64,000 bases of DNA from Rickettsiales bacterium (GCA_028279475.1 JANQNR010000004.1:62001-126000); one strand, 5' to 3'. Positions 27,433 through 38,864 are shown, numbered from the stretch's first letter. Program-made: numbers and translations. The notes: generated by a model from the letters alone, not told the origin.

Positions 27433-28251
27433 TTAACGGCGTTGCATCATGACACGATGCGCCGCCGGACTACCCGCAAATATACAGGCATGCTCATAAG
27501 GATTTTTGTCGCTGCCGTCTGGCAGGCTCATAAGACCGCCAGCTTCCTGTACCAGCAACATGCCGGCTGCCAAGTCCCATTTTTGTAGTTTGGGGAACCA
27601 GGCGGCATCATAGCGTCCAGCGGCGACATAAGCCAGGTCCAGTGCCGCAGCACCACTGCGGCGGATTACCGCATCCAACCCATCTGCGTAGTCAGCAAGC
27701 GCCGAACAGTCAGCGGAATGCTGTCCACGGCGGCGTGAGGTGCCGGTTACAAAATAAAAATCCGTTTCCCGTTTAGAGACGTACATCCGGCGTTGATTGA
27801 CGTACGCGCCTTTCCCCTTTTCGGCGACGAACATTTCGTCATGCACTGGGTCGTAGACAATGGCAGCAATAAATTCGCTGGAATCGTCACTGTATTTTTC
27901 TACGGCAATCGACACACAGAAATAGGGGATGGCGTGCATAAAATTAGTAGTGCCGTCGATCGGGTCGATTACCCAGCGTATGCCTGGCTTTTTGCCTTCA
28001 ACATGGCCACTTTCTTCCATCAGGAATCCAAAGTCCGGCCTGGCACGCTGTAACTCTTCAAACAGGATTTTTTCTACCTTCTTATCGGTATTGGTAACAA
28101 AATCCATAGCGCCTTTACGGGAAATTTGCAGATGATCTACTTCTCCAAAGTCACGCAATATATGGCGGGTGGTTTTTTCTGCCGCCGCCGTCATGACATT
28201 AATGAGGGGTGTAGTCAGGCCATAGCGGCTATGTTGCTGGTAAGCAGGCAT
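27433..28251 (-). CDS. suhB: Inositol monophosphatase family protein (SuhB)
   Basis: The 272-residue Mg-dependent phosphatase hydrolyses inositol-1-phosphate or related sugar phosphates; in enteric bacteria SuhB also binds antitermination complexes. Metal-site motifs are present: MEESG, WVIDPIDGTTNFMHAIPYF and KWDLAAGMLLVQEAGG. Length is normal. Its ATG is 3 bases after the efp stop with AAAGGA upstream, so they are cotranscribed. The OmpA-like gene follows after 84 bases. Alternative specificity (for example PAP phosphatase CysQ) is less likely from the motif spacing. Confidence 0.92.
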   Translation of the reverse strand: MPAYQQHSRYGLTTPLINVMTAAAEKTTRHILRDFGEVDHLQISRKGAMDFVTNTDKKVEKILFEELQRARPDFGFLMEESGHVEGKKPGIRWVIDPIDGTTNFMHAIPYFCVSIAVEKYSDDSSEFIAAIVYDPVHDEMFVAEKGKGAYVNQRRMYVSKRETDFYFVTGTSRRRGQHSADCSALADYADGLDAVIRRSGAAALDLAYVAAGRYDAAWFPKLQKWDLAAGMLLVQEAGGLMSLPDGSDKNPYEHACIFAGSPAAHRVMMQRR

Positions 28252-28254
28252 ATG

Positions 28255-28821
28255 TTAGTCCTTTGCCCGTTCCACATAGGCGACGTTTTCGGTATCAATG
28301 ACCACTCGGTCACCGGCATTAATGAAGGGGGGGACCATAACTCGTACACCATTGGAAAGGATGGCAGGTTTGTTAGAAGATGCCGCCGTTTGTCCTTTTA
28401 CGACCGGTTCGGTTTCGGATATTTCCAGCGTGACTTGTGCCGGAAGCGTAACACTGATTGGCTCATTTTCATAGAGTTCCACGGTAACCTGCATCCCATC
28501 TTCCAGGAAAGCAATACGGTCTTCCAGCAGGTCTTTGGATAGGTGAATTTGCTCATAATTTTCTTGATTCATGAACACGAGATGCTCGCCTTCTTCGTAA
28601 AGGAACTGATAATCCACCTGATCAAGCCGCACGCGCTCGACGGACTCATCAGAGCGGAAGCGTTCATTAAGCTTGGTGCCATTGCGGATATCTTTCATCT
28701 CTACCTGGTTGAATGCGCCGCCCTTACCAGGTTTGACATGTTGGGTTTTGGTTACGACCCATAGCTGACTTTTATGTTCCAGTACATTGCCGATGCGAAT
28801 AGATACGCCGTCAATTTTCAT
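28255..28821 (-). CDS. efp: Elongation factor P
   Basis: The 188-residue translation factor rescues ribosomes stalled at polyproline. The three beta domains are recognisable: the KOW-like domain with [21 protein letters not shown] (modifiable Lys near 33), the central OB domain with [21 protein letters not shown], and the C-terminal OB domain with [20 protein letters not shown]. It heads an operon whose third gene is extremely Pro-rich, which fits a need for EF-P. AAGGA precedes the ATG by about 5 bases. No lysine-modifying partner gene is near. Confidence 0.97.
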   Translation of the reverse strand: MKIDGVSIRIGNVLEHKSQLWVVTKTQHVKPGKGGAFNQVEMKDIRNGTKLNERFRSDESVERVRLDQVDYQFLYEEGEHLVFMNQENYEQIHLSKDLLEDRIAFLEDGMQVTVELYENEPISVTLPAQVTLEISETEPVVKGQTAASSNKPAILSNGVRVMVPPFINAGDRVVIDTENVAYVERAKD

Positions 28822-28898
28822 AGTTATTCCTTTTATAATATGTGGAATTGGTTGTGCGGCGTTGTATCAGACCGCTCTGGCAAAGGCAACCGCTGCGT

Positions 28899-29924
28899 TT
28901 ACTGACGCCCAAAGATGAAGTTCGGAGACTTTTTCAGCGGCATGGGTGTGGTGTTTGATGCAGGGGAAGTCGTTTCTATGGCAGCTAGGCTTACATCCGT
29001 ATTAGAGTTGGAGGATGTTGGTGATGTGCCGGGAGATGTAACGAAATCCAGCATGCTATTAGAACGTTGTGATAATGGGGTAACGGTAACCACGGCATCA
29101 TGTTTAGGTTGTTTCGTGGAGACGGTAATTACCTTCATTGACGGTTTTATACGTTTGCTTTGGCTTTTTCGTTGATCAAGCGCATCATTTTTCAGTGAAA
29201 AAGTGCGTGTCTGATTGCCATCATTCATTGCCAGTTCAAAAGTAGAATCTTTTGGGCGTCCCACTTTCACCGGTAGGCGATGTACCTGTACACCACTCTC
29301 GGAAGCTACGGTGTAAGATGCATCTTCAAGTGATTTTCCTCCAGTGGCAACAACGATATCACGCCATTTTTTACGCACGGTTTTCAGATAATTCCGGCCT
29401 CTGGAAGCCGTGCGGGAGTGATAGGCGGCAATGGCTTTTGGCCAGGAACGTAGCTCATCGTAATTCTGACGCAGGAACTTCGCGGCATATTCGACATTAC
29501 GTGCCGGATTTAATGCTTCAGTGACGCCAGAAAACGCATGGGGGTGGTGCTTGAGGTTGACCTGCATACATCCGACATCAATGCTTTCTTTCCCACGCTG
29601 TTTAGCTCGGCGAATGGCCGTGGCAGCATCGTGCAACGTATCGAAATAATAGCCCTGGCCTTCAATATTGAGTGTCCATGGCCAAGGCATGGTACGACGT
29701 GCCGCCGGGTGGTAGCGTCCGGATTCTGTGTTGGCGATGGCCATTAGTAGATGTTTGGGAATGCCATGTTCTCGTTCGGCACGGGTAAAATATTGGGTGC
29801 AGAGGCCGGAAATAGTTTTTACATCATTGACTGGCGCTTCAGTAAAACGATCAGCTTGCGCAGCCATGGGCATCGCTCCCCATAAAAAACAGGTAATTAT
29901 CAGAATACTATGCTTCAATTTCAT
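28899..29924 (-). CDS. Lytic transglycosylase (SLT domain)
   Basis: The 341-residue exported protein has a signal peptide (IITCFLWGAMPMAAQA) and a family-1-like SLT fold at about 45-195, with catalytic Glu in IANTESGRYHPAA, then DVGCMQVNLKHHPHAF, NPARNVEYAAKFLRQNY and AIAAYHS. It cleaves glycan strands of peptidoglycan with anhydro-ring formation. The C-terminal about 145 residues are low-complexity Ser/Thr/Pro/Lys and have no known domain. Transcribed away from the next small secreted gene; it has TATCTT about 7 bases before the ATG and no ribosome-binding site. Its relatives occur near flagellar or secretion loci, but none is adjacent here. Confidence 0.9.
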   Translation of the reverse strand: MKLKHSILIITCFLWGAMPMAAQADRFTEAPVNDVKTISGLCTQYFTRAEREHGIPKHLLMAIANTESGRYHPAARRTMPWPWTLNIEGQGYYFDTLHDAATAIRRAKQRGKESIDVGCMQVNLKHHPHAFSGVTEALNPARNVEYAAKFLRQNYDELRSWPKAIAAYHSRTASRGRNYLKTVRKKWRDIVVATGGKSLEDASYTVASESGVQVHRLPVKVGRPKDSTFELAMNDGNQTRTFSLKNDALDQRKSQSKRIKPSMKVITVSTKQPKHDAVVTVTPLSQRSNSMLDFVTSPGTSPTSSNSNTDVSLAAIETTSPASNTTPMPLKKSPNFIFGRQ

Positions 29925-30001
29925 TCTTTATAAGATAACCTTAACTTCACAATAAATCCAGCGAAACGAACAGAACACTGGTATATATCGCCATATTCCT
30001 C

Positions 30002-30007
30002 TATATT
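30002..30007 (+). promoter_or_regulatory. -10 element of the small secreted-protein gene
   Basis: TATATT ends seven bases before ATG 30015; no ribosome-binding site is present, so a leaderless start is possible. Confidence 0.35.
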
Positions 30008-30014
30008 CTTACGC

Positions 30015-30338
30015 ATGCGCTATTATTACTATGCAATTTTGATGCTCATTCTATTGTTTTGCGTTCCGACTGTGGCGCAGGCGACGATACGTATTACAAA
30101 TTTAAGTGAGCACACGCAGTTATTCCATATTGAAGATGTCGGCAATCAGGAGCGGGTGATCGAAGTCGCACCGGGTAAGACCTGGAGCAGCGTGGCTCCC
30201 CGACTACTTATTCGCCCCATCAAGGGCAATGTGGCTGGAAAGCCACGGTTGGCACAGGAGTCGGATAGCTTTACTTACTGGCCGGATGGGACTTTTGCCA
30301 TTCAACAGCGCCGCCGCTTGCGGGGCAGAGGACAATAA
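30015..30338 (+). CDS. Small exported protein, function unknown
   Basis: The 107-residue product has a good signal peptide (YYYAILMLILLFCVPTVAQA) and an about 85-residue mature part with a beta-rich start (TIRITNLSEHTQLFHIEDVGNQERVIEVAPGKTW) and a basic tail RRRLRGRGQ. No cysteine remains after cleavage. The fold may be an immunoglobulin-like or pilin-accessory beta sandwich, but no family is recognised. It is separated by a weak terminator from hemB. Confidence 0.75.
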   Translation: MRYYYYAILMLILLFCVPTVAQATIRITNLSEHTQLFHIEDVGNQERVIEVAPGKTWSSVAPRLLIRPIKGNVAGKPRLAQESDSFTYWPDGTFAIQQRRRLRGRGQ

Positions 30339-30354
30339 TCGCCTTCTGTAGCGG

Positions 30355-30365
<11 letters not shown>
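30337..30365 (+). terminator. Weak terminator between the small secreted gene and hemB
   Basis: AATCGC (30337-30342) pairs with GCGGTT (30351-30356) including one wobble, followed by a T-rich run. It overlaps the stop codon and the -35 of the proposed hemB promoter. Confidence 0.35.
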
Positions 30366-31437
<1,072 letters not shown>

Positions 31438-31467
31438 CAAGTATAGCAGTTGTTTGCCCGAATCCCC

Positions 31468-31496
31468 TTGAGCCACCAAGCTAATCCATCCATATT
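31468..31496 (+). promoter_or_regulatory. Candidate leaderless promoter of the yhdP-like gene
   Basis: TTGAGC (31468-31473), 17 bases, CATATT (31491-31496), six bases, then ATG 31503. No ribosome-binding site precedes the ATG. Confidence 0.45.
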
Positions 31497-31502
31497 GAAC
31501 GT

Positions 31503-34418
31503 ATGACGGAGCCTCCCAAACGCACCCGCTGGCCAAAAGCGCTGGCGTATTTTTTTGCCGCCGCCATGGGGCTGGCATTGCTTTGCATGATTGGAGTTGT
31601 ACTGTGGCTTGGCACTGCACCGCGTCAAGTGGGGTTGATGACCCCTTGGCTTGAACGTCAGTTAAAGGATTATACGAAAGCGAGTTCTGTATCGGTTGTT
31701 TCACCCATTATCTATCTGAACAGCAAAAAATCCCGTTTGGAGGTTGAGCTTCCTCATCTGCATCTGGCGTTGCCCAAAGGAGTGATGGAAGTAGATACAT
31801 TAAGGGTTGCTGCACCTCTTAAGGCACTCTTGCGGGGAGCCATGGATTACGAAGGATTTCATGTGCAGCAGGTTTCGGTAATGCCGTCCGGATATGAAAC
31901 GCCATTGCATATTCAAGGGTTGCAAGTGCATCCGGATGCGCAGGAAGAGGGGAGAACGCATTTCTCTGTTGATATGAGTGGTATCGCGCCGACGGCGGCA
32001 TTGGAAGGCATAATCGACAGGGGAGATAGTGGTGTTACTTATGCGATGAATGCGCATGATATTCCTGCAGCGTTGATAGCGGTATGGGTGCCGGAGGCAG
32101 CAGGGTTGGGTGGGCAGATTAGTGGAGAAATCCATGCCATGTCGCCGGGTGGGCTATCGCCGACGGCGGTTACAGCGCATCTGAATATAAAGAATGCAAG
32201 TTTTCGTCATGCGCACTATTACCCGGACACCCCATTGTCATTAGATGCCGTAGATATGTCGGTTGCCTGGCAGCGCAGTACCTGCCAGGTGACGATACAG
32301 ACGTTGGATATTGTTCGTGGGGAAATGCGTTTGAATGCGGAAGGTGCAATGCAGGATGATTTGTCCGCCTTGCAAATAGAGGCGTCATTGGAACATTTAC
32401 AGGTCGATGATGTAGGCAAGCTATGGCCGCATGGGGTGGCGCTGGAACCGCGTGACTGGGTCACGCAGCGTCTTTCCGACGGTGTTGTGAAGCATGGTAA
32501 GGCAACCGTGATGTTGCAGCCGGGGATGGAGGTGCCATCGCTGAAGGCGTCATTGGATGTCGAGGGAGTTACGGTGACCTATGTCGATCATTTGCCCCCG
32601 GCGCGTAATGCACGGGGTAAGGTCTTCTTTACGGAAGACAGTATGCGCATTGAAGTGGCAAAGGCGCAGGCGATGTCCGGTGGCGTATTGACGGACGGTG
32701 TGTTGGATGTTGTCAGTTTTTCTAAGGGTGCCATCCCGATGGTTATTACGCTACCGTTAGAGGCCCCGGCAAAGGATGTGGCCGCCTACCTATCGGCGAA
32801 GCATCTGAACAAAGGAACGGAATTGCAGCTTGATCCGGAGCGTATTAAGGGACAGGTAAAGGGAACCATTGTCCTGGATTTTCCGTTATATCCGGAGAAA
32901 CTTGGCAAGGAAAATGCCAGCAGTTTTGATTACCTGAAAACGGATATTCAGGCCGAGTTACAGGGGGTGACGCAGTCCGGCGTATTAGGCGCCTGGAACC
33001 TTAAGGATTTTGGAGGGGCCTTGGCGCTCGATAACCAGCAATTAACATTAAAGGCGCAGGGACAGTTGCAGCAGGTGCCTGCGGTGCTGGACATTACCCA
33101 TCACCACGGGCAGACACCGGCTGATACGGATTACAGCGTATCATTGCAATTGCCTCCTGAGCATTTCAATGCGTTCGGAGTGCCGATTCCACCGGAAATC
33201 GTCACGGGGGTGACGCAGCTAGAAGCTGACATTCATGAAACATCGGAAAAAAAGACCATCAACGCCACGCTGGATTTTACGCAGGCCGAGCTGGATGGTT
33301 CGCGTATCAATTGGCAGAAGCCCAAAGGGGAGGCTGCAACATTGGTGGTCACCCAAACGATTCAGGGAGGGCACAACCATATTGACAGTATGACGTTCAC
33401 GGCACCGGACGCGCAGGCGAAAGGGACGATGGTGCTGGATCAGGAGGGGAATATCTATTCCGCATCTTTTTCCAGTATTACGACGCCGGACATGCAGTTA
33501 TCGCTGAGTTATGAACCCGGTGAACGGCAGGAAATCATTACGATTAAGGGGGAGCGTTTCCGCCTGAATACACTGGATGAAGAGAAGCCTGAGCAAAAAG
33601 ACCTAGAAGAACAAGAGCAAGCATCCGCTGAAAGTCCACTTGAGGCTTTGAATCAGCGCCGTATCGATGTGACTATCAGGCAGGTGCAGTTCAATGATAC
33701 GCCGCTGCGGGATCTACGTTTTTCGTCTTCTTGCGGGGTATCCTTATGTGATTCTTTGTCATTTGGAGTGCATTATAATGAGCGTGACAGTTTGAATGCA
33801 TCAATCCAGACACGGGAGGGTGAGCGTGTGGCACGAGCGGAAGGCACCGCTATCGCCACGTTGATAAAGGCATTGGATATTTCTGAGGATATTTCCGGTG
33901 GCAATCTGTCGTTTGACGGAACCTATGAGGGAGCCATCCTGAATGGCCGGATGGCGTTGCATGATCTGGTGCTGAAAGACGCGCCCATACTTACTAAATT
34001 GCTAACATTGGCCTCCCTACGGGGGATTGCCGATACGCTGAGCGGTAAGGGTATTGCTTTTGATGCGATCAAGGCAGATGTATCGTTTGATGGTCAAAAA
34101 GTGCAGGTTAAGAAGCTAACCGCCAAGGGTGATGCCATGGGGGTGTTGCTGGACGGAAGTATCCAGCCATTTGCCGATTATCTTGACCTTTCTGGGACGG
34201 TGATTCCGTCCTACACGTTGAATTCCCTGCCGGGCAAAGTACCAATTATCGGTGAATTACTGGTAGGTGGTGAGGATGAAGGCGTTTTTGGGACACGCTT
34301 CTCTGTGCGTGGTAATGCAGATGACCCAGATGTTATCGTCAATCCGCTTTCCATGCTAACCCCCGGATTTTTGCGTAATATCTTTGACGTCTTCCCAGAT
34401 GCGAAAAGTGAGGAATAG
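31503..34418 (+). CDS. YhdP/AsmA-like (DUF3971) envelope protein
   Basis: The 971-residue protein has one N-terminal membrane anchor (ALAYFFAAAMGLALLCMIGVVLWLG) and a very long periplasmic part of repeating beta strands, as in AsmA-like proteins that form a hydrophobic groove and move phospholipids to the outer membrane. The C-terminal block (LTKLLTLASLRGIADTLSGKGIAF, LDGSIQPFADYLDLSGTVIPSYTLNSLPGKVPIIGELLVGGEDEGVFGTRFSVRG, PDVIVNPLSMLTPGFLRNIFD) is the strongest family signature. It starts 65 bases after hemB. Length is shorter than enterobacterial YhdP (about 1260). Function is inferred from the family. Confidence 0.88.
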   Translation: MTEPPKRTRWPKALAYFFAAAMGLALLCMIGVVLWLGTAPRQVGLMTPWLERQLKDYTKASSVSVVSPIIYLNSKKSRLEVELPHLHLALPKGVMEVDTLRVAAPLKALLRGAMDYEGFHVQQVSVMPSGYETPLHIQGLQVHPDAQEEGRTHFSVDMSGIAPTAALEGIIDRGDSGVTYAMNAHDIPAALIAVWVPEAAGLGGQISGEIHAMSPGGLSPTAVTAHLNIKNASFRHAHYYPDTPLSLDAVDMSVAWQRSTCQVTIQTLDIVRGEMRLNAEGAMQDDLSALQIEASLEHLQVDDVGKLWPHGVALEPRDWVTQRLSDGVVKHGKATVMLQPGMEVPSLKASLDVEGVTVTYVDHLPPARNARGKVFFTEDSMRIEVAKAQAMSGGVLTDGVLDVVSFSKGAIPMVITLPLEAPAKDVAAYLSAKHLNKGTELQLDPERIKGQVKGTIVLDFPLYPEKLGKENASSFDYLKTDIQAELQGVTQSGVLGAWNLKDFGGALALDNQQLTLKAQGQLQQVPAVLDITHHHGQTPADTDYSVSLQLPPEHFNAFGVPIPPEIVTGVTQLEADIHETSEKKTINATLDFTQAELDGSRINWQKPKGEAATLVVTQTIQGGHNHIDSMTFTAPDAQAKGTMVLDQEGNIYSASFSSITTPDMQLSLSYEPGERQEIITIKGERFRLNTLDEEKPEQKDLEEQEQASAESPLEALNQRRIDVTIRQVQFNDTPLRDLRFSSSCGVSLCDSLSFGVHYNERDSLNASIQTREGERVARAEGTAIATLIKALDISEDISGGNLSFDGTYEGAILNGRMALHDLVLKDAPILTKLLTLASLRGIADTLSGKGIAFDAIKADVSFDGQKVQVKKLTAKGDAMGVLLDGSIQPFADYLDLSGTVIPSYTLNSLPGKVPIIGELLVGGEDEGVFGTRFSVRGNADDPDVIVNPLSMLTPGFLRNIFDVFPDAKSEE

Positions 34419-34542
34419 GCAACCGTGCGGGCAAAGGCACGGAAGCACGATTAGCATGACTTTCCCCACTATCGATGCTCAAAAATGCTGGACTTCAGCG
34501 TCAGGTTGATTATGAATTGCAGGCAGCTAGCGGAGAGCATCT

Positions 34543-36627
34543 ATGCCAACCATCAACATCAACGGAACCGATCACGATTTTGAAGACGGGATCACACTCA
34601 TTCAGGCTTGCGAAGAGGCAGGGGTTGAAGTGCCGCGTTTTTGCTACCATGAGCGGTTGGAGATCGCCGGTAACTGCCGGATGTGTTTGGTGGAAGCGGT
34701 GGGCGCTCCCAAGCCGGTAGCTTCTTGTGCCATGGGTGTCAATGATCTGCGCCCTGGGCCGAATGGTGAGCCACCTAAAGTGCGTACCGACTCGGAGATG
34801 GTGAAGAAGGCGCGGGAAGGGGTAATGGAATTTCTGCTGATTAATCATCCGCTGGATTGCCCGATTTGCGATCAGGGGGGCGAGTGTGATCTTCAGGATC
34901 AGTCGATGTATTTCGGTAAGGGAGAAAGCCGCTACGAGGAAATGAAGCGCGCCGTGGAAGATAAATATATGGGGCCGCTGATTAAAACCCATATGACCCG
35001 CTGTATCCATTGTACGCGTTGTATCCGATTCATGGAAGATGTGGCAGGAGTGTCTGAGCTGGGCGCAACCGGCCGTGGCGAAGGGATGGAAGTCACCACT
35101 TATGTGGAGCAGGCGCTGCATTCGGAAATGTCCGGGAATATCGTTGATTTATGTCCGGTGGGCGCCTTAACCTCACGCCCTTACGCGTTTGCGGCGCGCC
35201 CATGGGAGTTGAAGAAAGTCGAAACGGTTGATGTCATGGATGCGGTGGGTAGCAATATCCGAGTGGATGTACGTGGTAATGCGGTCATGCGGGTGCTGCC
35301 CCGGCTCAATGAAGACATTAATGAAGAATGGATCTCTGATAAAACCCGCCATGCTTGCGACGGATTGAAAACGCAGCGGCTCGACCAACCCTATATACGT
35401 GTGGATGGAACGCTGAAATCTGCCTCATGGGATGAAGCATTCGCCGCGATCCGCAAGCAAACAGAGTCTCTTGATGGAAAAGAAATGGCGGCACTGGCAG
35501 GCAATCTGGCCTGTATGGAAAGCATCGTGGCACTTAAGGAGTTAATGGCTGGACTAGGCAGCTCGCATCTGGATTGCCGTCAGGACGGTGCGATGGTGCC
35601 ATATGAGCAGCGTAGCGACTATCTTTTTAATACGACGATCACAGGGATTGAAGATGCGGATCTGGTGCTATTTGTTGGTGTCAATCCTCGCATGGAAGCG
35701 CCTCTGGTGAATACGCGGATTCGCAAGCGTTATTTGCGCGGAGACATGGTGCTGGCGAATCTTGGTATCCCGCATGATCTGACTTATCCGGTGGAAGAGC
35801 TGGGAGAAAATCCGGCGATTCTCAGTGAAATTGCTGCTGGAAACCATCCATTTGCCCGAGAGCTGGAGCAGGCAGAGCGTCCGATGATTGTTCTAGGAAT
35901 GAGTGCTCTGGCGCATCCGGATGCCGATGCTATATTTAGTGCGGCAAAGCAGGTGGCTGAGCGCTGGATGGTCAAAGAAGACTGGAATGGATTCAACGTG
36001 CTGCATAATGCGGCCGCGCGTGTTGGGGCGCTGGATGCCGGGTTTGTGCCGAAAAAAGGTGGCAGGGATATTGCCGGAATCATTGAAGCAATCGCCGATC
36101 AATCGATCAAGTTTTTGTATTTGCTGGGAGTAGATGAAATTGATACCTCCTACTTCGATGGTGCGTTCGTGGTCTATCAGGGACATCATGGCGATATTGG
36201 TGCTCAGTGCGCCGATGTGATTCTGCCCGGTGCTGCCTACACGGAAAAGGATGCAATCTATACCAATCTGGAAGGAAGACCACAATATGCGTACCGCGCG
36301 GCATTTCCTCCCGGAGAAGCGCGGGAAGACTGGAAAATCATACGGGCACTTTCCGAAGTGCTGGGACATACCCTGCCTTATCATTCATTGGAGCAGTTGC
36401 GTGAGCATATGGCGGTGCTGATTCCTTCTCTCAAGGCAATGGATGAGGCGACGCCATCTCCATTTGTACCTTCAGGTGCCGGGAATGCTGGCGCTATTTC
36501 ATCGGCGCCGTTTGAAGAAGCGATCCTGAATTTCTACATGACTGATCCGATCAGCCGCGTGTCCAAAACCATGGCGGCCTGTAGCCGTGAAGTAAAGGGT
36601 GACGTGCAGCAGCAGGAGGCGGCGTAA
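34543..36627 (+). CDS. nuoG: NADH-quinone oxidoreductase subunit G (complex I, 75 kDa)
   Basis: The 694-residue subunit of the peripheral arm of complex I carries iron-sulfur clusters. N-terminal 2Fe-2S ferredoxin domain: [22 protein letters not shown], and a further Cys; then [34 protein letters not shown], and [13 protein letters not shown] for the 4Fe-4S sites, followed by a molybdopterin-oxidoreductase-like domain without cofactor. GGAG precedes the ATG. NuoH follows with a one-base overlap (TAATG). Upstream is yhdP, so nuoA-F are not here. Confidence 0.97.
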   Translation: MPTININGTDHDFEDGITLIQACEEAGVEVPRFCYHERLEIAGNCRMCLVEAVGAPKPVASCAMGVNDLRPGPNGEPPKVRTDSEMVKKAREGVMEFLLINHPLDCPICDQGGECDLQDQSMYFGKGESRYEEMKRAVEDKYMGPLIKTHMTRCIHCTRCIRFMEDVAGVSELGATGRGEGMEVTTYVEQALHSEMSGNIVDLCPVGALTSRPYAFAARPWELKKVETVDVMDAVGSNIRVDVRGNAVMRVLPRLNEDINEEWISDKTRHACDGLKTQRLDQPYIRVDGTLKSASWDEAFAAIRKQTESLDGKEMAALAGNLACMESIVALKELMAGLGSSHLDCRQDGAMVPYEQRSDYLFNTTITGIEDADLVLFVGVNPRMEAPLVNTRIRKRYLRGDMVLANLGIPHDLTYPVEELGENPAILSEIAAGNHPFARELEQAERPMIVLGMSALAHPDADAIFSAAKQVAERWMVKEDWNGFNVLHNAAARVGALDAGFVPKKGGRDIAGIIEAIADQSIKFLYLLGVDEIDTSYFDGAFVVYQGHHGDIGAQCADVILPGAAYTEKDAIYTNLEGRPQYAYRAAFPPGEAREDWKIIRALSEVLGHTLPYHSLEQLREHMAVLIPSLKAMDEATPSPFVPSGAGNAGAISSAPFEEAILNFYMTDPISRVSKTMAACSREVKGDVQQQEAA

Positions 36628-37646
36628 TGGAAGCGTTTCTTGATTTCTGCGACATGTTAATGCCAGTGCTGGAACAGTTGCTGCGTATTCTGATGATTAC
36701 TGTGCCGCTGCTTATCGGGGTGGCTTATCTGACCCTGATGGAACGCAAGGTGATCGGGGCGATGCAACTGCGCCGTGGTCCGAATGTCGTTGGACCGTTC
36801 GGGTTGCTGCAACCATTTGCTGACGGGCTAAAGCTCTTCTTAAAAGAGGTCATCATCCCGAGTGAATCCAGTAAGGCTGTGTTTATCCTCGCGCCCATGC
36901 TAACTTTTATGCTGGCACTGCTGGGCTGGGCAGTGATTCCGGTGCATGAGGAATTCGTCCTTGCTGACTTGAATGTTGGAATTCTCTATTTATTCGCCAT
37001 TTCATCACTGGGTGTGTACGGAATTATCATGGCCGGGTGGGCGAGTAATTCGAAATATGCGTTTCTTGGCGCGATTCGCTCCGCCGCGCAGATGGTATCC
37101 TATGAAGTGTCGATCGGGCTGGTGATTATTACTGTGCTCTTGGCGGTGGGATCGCTCAACCTGACCGATATTATATTGGCGCAGCGTGAGCAGGGATGGT
37201 TTGCGTTTTCCGGCCTGTTCCCCATGTTTGTGGTATTCTTTATCTCGGCACTGGCAGAGACCAACCGTCACCCGTTTGATCTGCCAGAAGCAGAGGCGGA
37301 GTTGGTGTCCGGTTATAATGTTGAATATTCATCCATGACGTTTGCCCTGTTCTTCCTTGGTGAATATGCCAATATGATCCTGATGAGCGCGATGACAGCG
37401 GTGCTATTCCTCGGCGGATGGTTGCCACCGTTCGATCATGAGTTGCTGAATGCTGTGCCGGGCGTCGTGTGGTTTTTGCTGAAAGTCACGTTCCTGCTCT
37501 ATGTGTTTATCTGGGCGCGGGCGACGCTGCCACGCTATCGTTATGACCAGCTGATGCGGCTGGGTTGGAAGGTCTTCTTGCCGCTGACATTGCTGTGGGT
37601 GGTGCTAACGGCGTCCTATCTGAAGTTTAATAATTTATTGCCATAA
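36627..37646 (+). CDS. nuoH: NADH-quinone oxidoreductase subunit H
   Basis: The 339-residue membrane subunit of complex I has about eight TM helices and forms part of the quinone chamber. Diagnostic segments: [77 protein letters not shown] and [23 protein letters not shown]. It is translationally coupled to nuoG. A 78-residue orphan gene lies between it and nuoI, an unusual interruption. Confidence 0.97.
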   Translation: MEAFLDFCDMLMPVLEQLLRILMITVPLLIGVAYLTLMERKVIGAMQLRRGPNVVGPFGLLQPFADGLKLFLKEVIIPSESSKAVFILAPMLTFMLALLGWAVIPVHEEFVLADLNVGILYLFAISSLGVYGIIMAGWASNSKYAFLGAIRSAAQMVSYEVSIGLVIITVLLAVGSLNLTDIILAQREQGWFAFSGLFPMFVVFFISALAETNRHPFDLPEAEAELVSGYNVEYSSMTFALFFLGEYANMILMSAMTAVLFLGGWLPPFDHELLNAVPGVVWFLLKVTFLLYVFIWARATLPRYRYDQLMRLGWKVFLPLTLLWVVLTASYLKFNNLLP

Positions 37647-37655
37647 GGAGGAAGC

Positions 37656-37892
37656 ATGGCATTACAAATACCCCCAAGAAATAAGAATTTAAATGAAAAT
37701 CGAAGTGTTTCAGTTGGCGCTGCTTTGGCTGGGGAGCTTGCGGAAGCTGGTGCTCGTGAATATTTTCGTCGTTTGAACAACCAAAATATTCCTGATAATG
37801 TGGTTACGGATATGTGCTATCAAGCTGCGGTTCGGTCTATAGGCAACTATTCAGCGATACATGCAAAACCACCAACAGCTTTAGAGATATAG
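37656..37892 (+). CDS. Small orphan gene inserted between nuoH and nuoI
   Basis: The 78-residue product has a perfect AAGGAGG ribosome-binding site 6 bases before its ATG, so it is translated. It starts with a basic, Asn-rich stretch (PPRNKNLNENRSVSVG), then a helix (AALAGELAEAGAREYFRRLNN) and one cysteine (DMCYQAAVRS). No signal peptide or membrane helix, and no family is recognised. Its AT-richer codon use differs from nuoH and nuoI. It is in the same transcription unit and could be a complex I accessory factor or a recent insertion. Which is open. Confidence 0.7.
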   Translation: MALQIPPRNKNLNENRSVSVGAALAGELAEAGAREYFRRLNNQNIPDNVVTDMCYQAAVRSIGNYSAIHAKPPTALEI

Positions 37893-37910
37893 AGAAATAT
37901 AGAGAGCCTC

Positions 37911-38399
37911 ATGAACGCCATTGCCCAAAGCGCCGGAGCCTTATTGTTACGTGAAATCATTGTCGGATTCTGGCTGACGCTGAAATATTTCTTCAAAACA
38001 CCGGTGACGATCAACTATCCGTATGAAAAGGGGCCGCTCAGCCCACGTTTTCGAGGAGAGCACGCGCTGCGCCGTTATCCGAACGGGGAGGAGCGTTGTA
38101 TCGCCTGCAAACTCTGCGAAGCGATCTGCCCGGCGCAGGCCATCACCATTGAAGCCGAGCAGCGCGCTGACGGGTCGCGCCGTACCACGCGTTATGACAT
38201 CGACATGACCAAATGTATCTATTGCGGTTATTGTCAGGAGGCTTGCCCGGTGGATGCCATTGTCGAAGGACCAAACTTCGAATTCGCCACCGAAACACGT
38301 GAAGAGTTATTCTACAATAAGGAAAAACTGCTGGGCAATGGCGAACGCTGGGAGCCGGAGCTGGCGGCAATGCTTATGGCCGACGCCCCGTATCGGTGA
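37911..38399 (+). CDS. nuoI: NADH-quinone oxidoreductase subunit I
   Basis: The 162-residue subunit carries two 4Fe-4S clusters (N6a, N6b) in the peripheral arm: [16 protein letters not shown] and [16 protein letters not shown], each with four Cys. The N-terminal amphipathic helix ([42 protein letters not shown]) docks it to the membrane arm. In most alphaproteobacteria nuoJ follows at once; here the next gene is an orphan on the other strand, so the nuo operon is split at this point. Confidence 0.97.
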   Translation: MNAIAQSAGALLLREIIVGFWLTLKYFFKTPVTINYPYEKGPLSPRFRGEHALRRYPNGEERCIACKLCEAICPAQAITIEAEQRADGSRRTTRYDIDMTKCIYCGYCQEACPVDAIVEGPNFEFATETREELFYNKEKLLGNGERWEPELAAMLMADAPYR

Positions 38400-38402
38400 G
38401 TG

Positions 38403-38864
38403 TCATCTGCTCAATGAAGGCGAGTGTTGCTGCTCATCCAGGCACCGGTTAAAGACCATCTCCAACTCTTCCAAAATTTCTTTTTGAACTGCTTCTATGT
38501 GTTGAATTTTGATGCAATTTTCATCAAGCTTGGTTTGTGAGACTGGTTGACCGAACGGTCCTGTAGCGTCTCGAAGGTAAGAGGTGCTTTCATCTTCCCG
38601 TTGCTGTACAAGCGTATTAAATACATCTTTAATATCTGTAAGGGATATCTCTTTTTTCCCGGTAGCTCTAAGGCCACTGATAATCCGAAGCATGAACCAC
38701 CCTATCTCATCCTGCCTGCATGCAAGACAATCATCTTTTATATAGGACATCGTTTCAGGAATAGGGGTATAGCGCTCTGTATCTGTTACACGCGTTTTTA
38801 GCGTATCGATGATTCCCTGCTTTTTCTGAGAGAAAGCTATTCTATTAATGGTTTGCTCGGTCAT
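38403..38864 (-). CDS. Orphan protein convergent with nuoI
   Basis: I do not recognise this roughly 153-residue protein. The start is placed at ATG 38864, with GAGG five bases upstream; ATG 38879 has no site. It is hydrophilic, helical and acidic (IQHIEAVQKEILEELEMVF near the C-terminus), has four Cys (two in DDCLACR, one in ENCIK and one in NRCLDEQQ), and no membrane segment or signal. It fills the break where nuoJ would be expected, with only three bases between stops. Its AT-rich composition recalls the small gene between nuoH and nuoI. Confidence 0.65.
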   Translation of the reverse strand: MTEQTINRIAFSQKKQGIIDTLKTRVTDTERYTPIPETMSYIKDDCLACRQDEIGWFMLRIISGLRATGKKEISLTDIKDVFNTLVQQREDESTSYLRDATGPFGQPVSQTKLDENCIKIQHIEAVQKEILEELEMVFNRCLDEQQHSPSLSR

